A DNA stretch of 64,000 nt from Heligmosomoides polygyrus polygyrus. Taxonomy: Eukaryota > Nematoda > Chromadorea > Rhabditida > Heligmosomidae. Positions 58,520-64,000 of this stretch are shown piece after piece. Under the pieces are notes generated by a model. That model was not told where the DNA came from, did no database searches, and saw only the letters and a list, made by a program, of their open reading frames with translations. The stretch spans positions 70,528,643 through 70,592,642 of the forward strand of contig OX377202.1 of assembly GCA_947396885.1 (NCBI GenBank). The letters are read 5' to 3'. Made by a program: the position numbers and the translations under genes. How positions within the stretch are numbered: position 1 is the first letter of the stretch; the number at the start of each line of letters is the position of its first letter.

Positions 58520-59144
58520 TACTAGGTTGAAAAAAGTCTTTTCATTTTTTCAAAGACCACTTTATTACTTCATAACTACAGTGTCAAATCAATTGAGATA
58601 AACTCCATTTTGTTCCACTACAATTCTCCAAGTACTGAGTACTTTTCTAATTCCTCTCGCTTAATGGAATGCAGTTCTGGAGTCGTACCATTGCGAATCC
58701 AATTTTTGAGGTCTTCATCTGTTTCAAAGTATCTCTCTCCAATTTCTTGCTTGAGAGCACGGAAGAGATGGTAGTCGGGAGGGGCGAGGTCAGCGCTATA
58801 TGGTGGATGTGGCATTACCTCTCAGCCCAGCTCCTTTGTTGTTTCTCTTCTGACTCTTGCAACATGTGGTTTTGCACTGAGCAGCACTGACAGGGCATGT
58901 GGAATCCAAGCTCCAAATTTCCATGCAAACCCAAGACCGTTCAGATGGATTCCCACTATCCTATGAGACACTTCGAGCTTCTCTGCCAGCTGACGTGTCT
59001 TCTGTCTACTATCGGTACGAAGAAGATGGAGTAGTTCAGTGTCGTCCAATTCAGTTGGCCTTCCTGACTTTGCTTTGTCCTCGAGTTAGTAATCTCCATT
59101 TAAAAACTTTCCGAACCATTCATAACAGGTGCGATGAGTACTAG

Positions 59145-59152
59145 ATCTCAAG
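59145..59152. repeat. 8-bp target duplication of the hAT element (left)
   Basis: atctcaag, matched by atcccaag at 61281-61288 with one difference. Confidence 0.8.
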
Positions 59153-61280
59153 CAGGGGTGTGCGTTAAATTTTTTCGGCAGATTTTTGACGACCATTTTT
59201 AACGAAAAATTTTTGCGTTAAAATCGGTAAATTCGGAAAAATCGTTAAATATAATATCCTTTAGCTGCTGTCAGTTTGACTGTATTTTAGTAGGTAAAAA
59301 GCCAGATTTTTCTACACTGATTTTTCCAGTCTATCTACTTGACCTTTATATGTAGAAGTATGTCTTCATCACCAGAAAAGTGACGGCAGTCTCATCAAAA
59401 GTTGCTAAACGAGAAAATCACTACGACCAGACCAAACAGCAACAGCAATACTTCTAAAATGGCAAATTTCTCATTATGCTTAGTTCCTTTAGCTTTTGAA
59501 AAGATGATAAGCCTCTGGAAAGATTCGAAGTGCTGTGAACCACAGCATGGTTCAACGACTTTGAGCATTCTCACTTTTCCTGAAAATATTTTTTTAAAGA
59601 TTTGGCGCTCACTAAGTAGACTCATATGTCTACAATGCTTTCTATACTTCCATAACTGTTTCGGACAACTACAGAACTACAACTGTTTCAACGAAGAATT
59701 CAGGTCGAGCAGCTACGCAGCGAATTTTTTGGTGCACTTGGTCTATCGGAAAATATTTACGAAGTCCAGTTCAGTCCTGCTGTTTCACGGAGTGGTTCTT
59801 CCTGTCCCACAAGGTCCCGCTCTCAGTGCAGACGACAATAGAAAATAAAATAAATAGTCACGGACCGTTGGCAGAATCTTGATGGAATCAAATTCTACTG
59901 CATTGAGTATTCTTGTCTTTCTCTCTAAAGTGAGGTAGACTTAAATTGGTAGCTTTTCCTCCTCTTTCTTCCAAAAGGACTGCACAAGGGACGCAAATGT
60001 TTGAAAGGGCGTTTCTCCTCTTATGAAAACAGCAGTCAACACCCTTTCCTGTTCCTCTATATATAATTTTCCGCTGTCTGTCACTCTTTTATGACCTCCA
60101 AGCAACTGACAACTCTGATTTCCTTCTTGAAGAACCTGGTACCATGCTGTGCAGCTCATTTTCTTAAGGTTCGAATGTATTTGGATTTCTCAGTTTCTTT
60201 CCATTTTTATAGAGCAAATTTTGGATTGATGAACGGTACTACAGTAAATTCGCAAACTAGACGAAAAAATTAAAGTAAATTTCTTGTTAGAGCTTGACCT
60301 CCACCTTCAAAGATGTACCATTATCTTAGAACTCTTAAAAAAATCTTCGTGCAATAGATCGCATGTAAGGTGCTAGTTTTTGGACGATCATCACATATAA
60401 TAACTGACAAAGAGTGCTCATCACTTCTATTTTTCTGTCATTTGATTGCTTTCATGTACACTTCCTCACTGTTTCACGACGAGTATACATACTGGTTGTA
60501 GTTCTACCAAAGTAAACTGCCAGGAGAGCCCACGTGAAAGAGGAAAAGCAAATTCGTCGACATGCACGGCATGAAATTCAGTAAATGCGAAGCAGTGACA
60601 GTAACATCCACGTTCTACCAGTTAGGCGGGGCCCAAGGTTGCCCTAACGTAGTCCAACAATTATTGCCTGACGCTGCACGAAGAACCCACCCAACTATCG
60701 GAAAACTCTAGGAGAAAAGGGAAAGAGCCCTTGTCTTCCTTCGTTTCGATTCTTACACTTATTTTTTCGCATTATTTGTGTTTCGCAGCGTTTTCTTTGC
60801 ATCTTCTATTCCATTTCTACCCCACTTATGAGATAAATACCACAAAAAAAAAAACTGTGAAAAGGGAGTCGTTGGGAAGTATGGAAGATTTATGTGTAGA
60901 AATCAAGCGAGAGAAGCGGCCTAGGAAGTCCAGAAGATACGAGACAACTGCGTAGAAACGTGAGGGCTCACACAAATAAATTGGTCAACGAGAAAGAAAA
61001 ATGTCGAATATAAAGTCGAAATCGACTGCCTATTTCCACTGTTCAAGTAAGTAGGGGTTTCCTCGGCATCGCATTGATACTACGAAATCACATCGAAAAA
61101 ATTCGTCAGCAGTGAGCTTTCATGAAGAAGATGTAAAAATTCAGAAATGGCGCGTAAAATGTCGTTAATGCAAGTTAACGCAAATTTTCGTCGTAAAATT
61201 TCGATAAAACGTTCTAACGAAAAATGCCGGCAAACTGGTAAACCGGTAAACCGTCAATCGTTAAAACGCACACCCCTCTG
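59153..61280. mobile_element. hAT-type transposon, 2.1 kb, no intact transposase
   Basis: Ends are caggggtgtgcgtt on the left and, complemented, cagaggggtgtgcgttt on the right, the classic hAT CAGGGGTGTGCG terminus, with an 8-bp target duplication. The first and last ~120 bp are rich in gttaa, gttaaa and acgaaa words, typical of subterminal binding repeats. The interior has frames up to 148 codons (59402-59848) but no recognisable BED finger, RNase-H-like catalytic block or hATC dimerisation motif. It is therefore probably non-autonomous. Confidence 0.87.
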
Positions 61281-61288
61281 ATCCCAAG
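61281..61288. repeat. 8-bp target duplication of the hAT element (right)
   Basis: atcccaag, partner of 59145-59152; mariner sequence resumes here and matches copy 1. Confidence 0.8.
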
Positions 61289-61582
61289 TCATATATATGG
61301 TTAATTTTGTCGGCTGCCTGACGTGCTGTAGACCCTTTAATGAATTCATGAAGAATGCCGTGCCGAAAATGGCCATGAGGTAGATCTGGCTGGCACTGAG
61401 TCCGGAAGATTGGATAGATAACGAAGTACAAGAAGGGTCTTGACCTGTGTCCGCGTGCGAACGGTAGACAAGTGTGATAGGATCATGAAATCAGCAATCA
61501 TCACTGGCTAGTGTGTTTACAAGGAGAACGGTAAAAATCTTTCAGAAGTGTGAAGAGTCTTTTTTGCAACCTAATATAGTAA

Positions 61583-61885
61583 CAGGGCGCGTGGAACGCA
61601 GTCGGAGGAGGCGCCGGCTGTCGTCTGCACCCGATACCAGGTTCCTGGATCGGATTTGCTGCCCAGGCCAACCAAGTCTTCTATCCCTCCGGGGTCGGTG
61701 AATTGGTACCAGACTTGTCTGGGAAGGATAGAGCGCTGACTTGCTCATCAGCTGGCCACCGCAAGTCACTGTATGGCCAAATACGCATTGAACTGCCTCC
61801 ACGACATCCCGTAGAAGTAGAATGCGTGGCGCAAGGTTATTGAATAACGCCTTCCTTCACCCTTTATCCTTAATAAAGTAACAAT
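61583..61885 (+). mobile_element. tRNA-derived SINE, copy G
   Basis: A well preserved copy inserted a few bases right of mariner copy 2. The head has gcgtggaacgcagtcggagg and a diverged B box (ggatcggatttgctgcc). The body has ccagacttgtctgggaagga and tcatcagctggccaccgcaa. The 3' side has cctccacgacatcccgtaga, gcgtggcgcaaggtt and ccctttatccttaataaa. Confidence 0.85.
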
Positions 61886-61889
61886 TTTA

Positions 61890-62045
61890 GCCTCAAGCCC
61901 GTAGCAATTCTGCAATCATTGTAGATACCATTTTCTAATGATTAGGGCTGAGTGTAGCATCACCCGGAGAGATCCAATCGCCTTCATCACTGTGCGATGA
62001 TGAGAAAGAATCGAACGAAGCGGCCCTTCTGCTGCTTGAGAGAGA
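61890..62045. other. Flank of SINE copy G
   Basis: No feature was recognised. Confidence 0.4.
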
Positions 62046-62483
62046 TTGCCTTCTTTGACCATAAAAAAGGCTTACGATCGACTGCCGTCACAACGTTCTG
62101 AACAGCCTTTCGAGAATGCTCAAAAACCAACTCATCACACACCCAACCCAAAAAAAAACGAACTGATCACACGCACGAAGTTATGGAGAAGGAATAGGAA
62201 TTTCGATTACCTGCGACTGACCTATCCGAGGACACCCAGATTGGCCAATATGCACTACTGGATCATGTGGCAGCAAGCAACTGCAACAGATGGAAGCAAG
62301 CAGAGGGTAAGTCTCAGAAGAACACTGCTCTTATATACGCATCGAAATGGACAGGTGAATTTTCTCTATTATTGGTCCTCCACGAATTCATTAGGAAGCT
62401 TTCCTGATCAGCACATGAATTACACGATTTTGCTTAGTAGTAAGGACTCATTTCATAGATGTCAGAACTGCCATATACTGTAG
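62046..62483 (+). pseudogene. Possible reverse-transcriptase scrap
   Basis: A 145-codon plus frame starts SLTIKKAYDRLPSQRSEQPF, which recalls RT motif A of non-LTR elements (a KKAFD core). A shifted frame gives VLNSLSRMLKNQ, the sequence that often follows in such enzymes. The rest of the frame has no RT motifs and no YADD box is seen. It may be a short decayed fragment or coincidence. Confidence 0.25.
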
Positions 62484-64000
62484 GAAGCGCACCCTTCGCG
62501 AAGCAGAAGCACTACGAATTATCTCTATCTACGGAACTCACAAACATCTTCCATAGGTAAATGTACAAGGCGAAAGTGGTAAAAAAAATCAGTGCTCAGC
62601 TGAATGTAGCGCTTAAAGCATTACAGAGTTTGGTAAAAGTACAGCAGGATATGCTCTGACATAAAAGCCCTTTCAAAGGTGCCAGTCGAGTAAACGCTGT
62701 TGGCTATGATACGGGAAAACGTTCAGATACGCGAAGAGGCTTTGCCACGTACTGGGTAATGGACTCCGCACATGGTAAACGAACTCGGTTTAGAAATTTT
62801 GGTGCACGACCTGCACTCTGCGCATTGACCCTAACTAATGCCTTGAAGAGATTTATAAGAGAGTCACTTCTGACGGAACCTGGATGCGGCATGAATAACC
62901 GTGACTTCTAACAATTTAATCACTCGCGAAGGCATTGCTTGAATGGCCAAGAACGGTTGGCTAGGTGCCTTCCCATCTAAGAAGTGCGTATTTTAGTAGT
63001 TCTCGTTCAGTCTGAAGAACCCGATTTGTTAGAACATTTTTGTGAACCTATTTCATAATATACGCGTATTGTTTCCATCTTCCTTCTCCGTCACTACTTG
63101 GAATTTTGTGCCTGAAATTTCGTATTTGGGGCAAGCCAAGAATGTATATTTGAGGATGGAGTGCTATATGTGAAAGTTGAAATTTATTTAGCTAGACATT
63201 CCTTGAAGTGTGGTTCTATTCATAATGGGCCCAATCCGAGGAGCGTCGGGCTAGATACATTTCAACATTCAACCATCTGTGGCACTCCAACGCCACTTAT
63301 TAAGTGCAGTTGAAAAATTCCTCATGAAACATGATGTAAGAAGACGACATTCAGGAGAAAGGGGTTTCAAAAAGCGAATGGAATGTGGCTGGTGACGGCT
63401 GTGCATAGCACTAACGGCTCCGGCCGGATGGTGTCACAACTCGGGCCGAGTTGCAAGCAACAGCGCAATAACGTTAAGAGCGACAACGGGGCAGCACTGA
63501 AGGGGCATCGAGTAGTCGTAAATCACTGACACGAGTGAAATGGCGAATCAAGCACCGCACACACACTCGTTCAGACTGCCGTTTGATGGAGAGGAGATGT
63601 GGCGAAAACACATCTCTGTCGAGACGTTCGTTTCCGCGTATTCCGGAAGGTCCATCTGTTCTTCGCTCCCTGAAAGCACAAAGATGCAACGTTGTACTTT
63701 GCGTTAACGCTGGTAACTAAAGGAACGGACTTCTAAAGTAAGAGCCAAAATTCACTGCTAATTCGCATCGAGCATCGTCAACCCTAGACAGCCTCTGACG
63801 TCTTGTTTGTCTATTTTAGTTCCACTTCTCGCGGCTCCCCACGCCGTTCTCCAAGCTGAGCAACACCCATGCCTTTATGGTTCATCAATCAGTTAGTAGA
63901 AGGACATCGTTCACTGATATGGAGAAAATTCTGACGAATAGCGGGTGGTCCACATGAGGTGTAACGGTCTACAGAAAGCCTCGGATTCGGAAATTTCTCG
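62484..64000. other. Intergenic, nothing recognised
   Basis: Short overlapping frames at 62704-62892 and 63474-63720. No splice structure, RNA gene or repeat was recognised up to the window edge. Confidence 0.4.

Larger units (their letters stand above)
58522..61574 (-). mobile_element. Deleted mariner element, copy 2, split by a hAT insertion
   Basis: The left terminus ctaggttgaaaaaagtcttt and right terminus (complement) ttaggttgcaaaaaagactc lie between TA at 58520-58521 and 61575-61576. Without the hAT insert it is about 0.9 kb, like copy 1, with which it is collinear. On the minus strand it gives HEFIKGSTARQAAD (HTH, right of the hAT), DDTELLHLLRTDSRQKTRQL, AWIPHAL, then directly AKPHVARVRRET and PHPPYSADLAPPDYHLF, and the tail ETDEDLKNWI. 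The central catalytic stretch is deleted at the same place as in copy 1. Confidence 0.9.

Overview
The window looks like repeat-rich, low-gene-density eukaryotic DNA, most likely from a nematode and possibly a strongylid or hookworm relative. This rests on short introns with TTTTCAG/TTGTAG-type acceptors, an RTE retrotransposon, several mariner-like elements, a Penelope-like element with a GIY-YIG endonuclease, and a tRNA-derived SINE present in about eleven copies. There is no sign of bacterial or plasmid organisation: no operons, Shine-Dalgarno sites or CRISPR. Most open frames are transposon remains, repeat translations or chance. Species assignment is inference.

Layout. 0-7 kb: SINE copies, a 177-bp GT microsatellite with satellite-like modules, a decayed mariner (4.4-5.3 kb) and tandem repeats. 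7-16 kb: mostly anonymous intergenic DNA. 16.6-17.1 kb: possible minus-strand exons. 17.33-20.26 kb: an RTE non-LTR retrotransposon with perfect 18-bp target duplications but broken ORFs. 23.16-26.18 kb: an internally deleted mariner carrying a 2.1-kb Penelope-like element, with inverted terminal repeats, a 13-bp target duplication and a hammerhead-like motif. 29.5-32.8 kb: the best host-gene candidate, a plus-strand spliced gene whose last three exons join in perfect phase. 33-40 kb: a Penelope remnant, a second mariner family (36.39-37.30 kb) and low-complexity DNA. 41-49.5 kb: two long inverted repeats whose arms each carry a tRNA-like sequence, a perfect 50-bp palindrome, and more SINEs. 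51.96-54.76 kb: two related Tc1/mariner-type non-autonomous elements flanking a transposase fragment. 56.2-57.1 kb: more tRNA-like and inverted sequence. 58.52-61.57 kb: a second copy of the same deleted mariner, interrupted by a 2.1-kb hAT-type element with an 8-bp target duplication. 61.6 kb to the end: a SINE and anonymous DNA.

The elements do not form one pathway; they record successive insertions. The two deleted mariner copies share one internal deletion, so they probably spread as a non-autonomous family. One was later hit by a Penelope-like element and the other by a hAT. The SINE has internal pol III boxes and a 3' region shared by all copies; it presumably borrowed reverse transcriptase from an autonomous retrotransposon, but nothing here shows which. 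No intact transposase or reverse transcriptase is present, so all mobile DNA here looks non-autonomous. All calls were made by eye from the sequence; no search or folding program was run.
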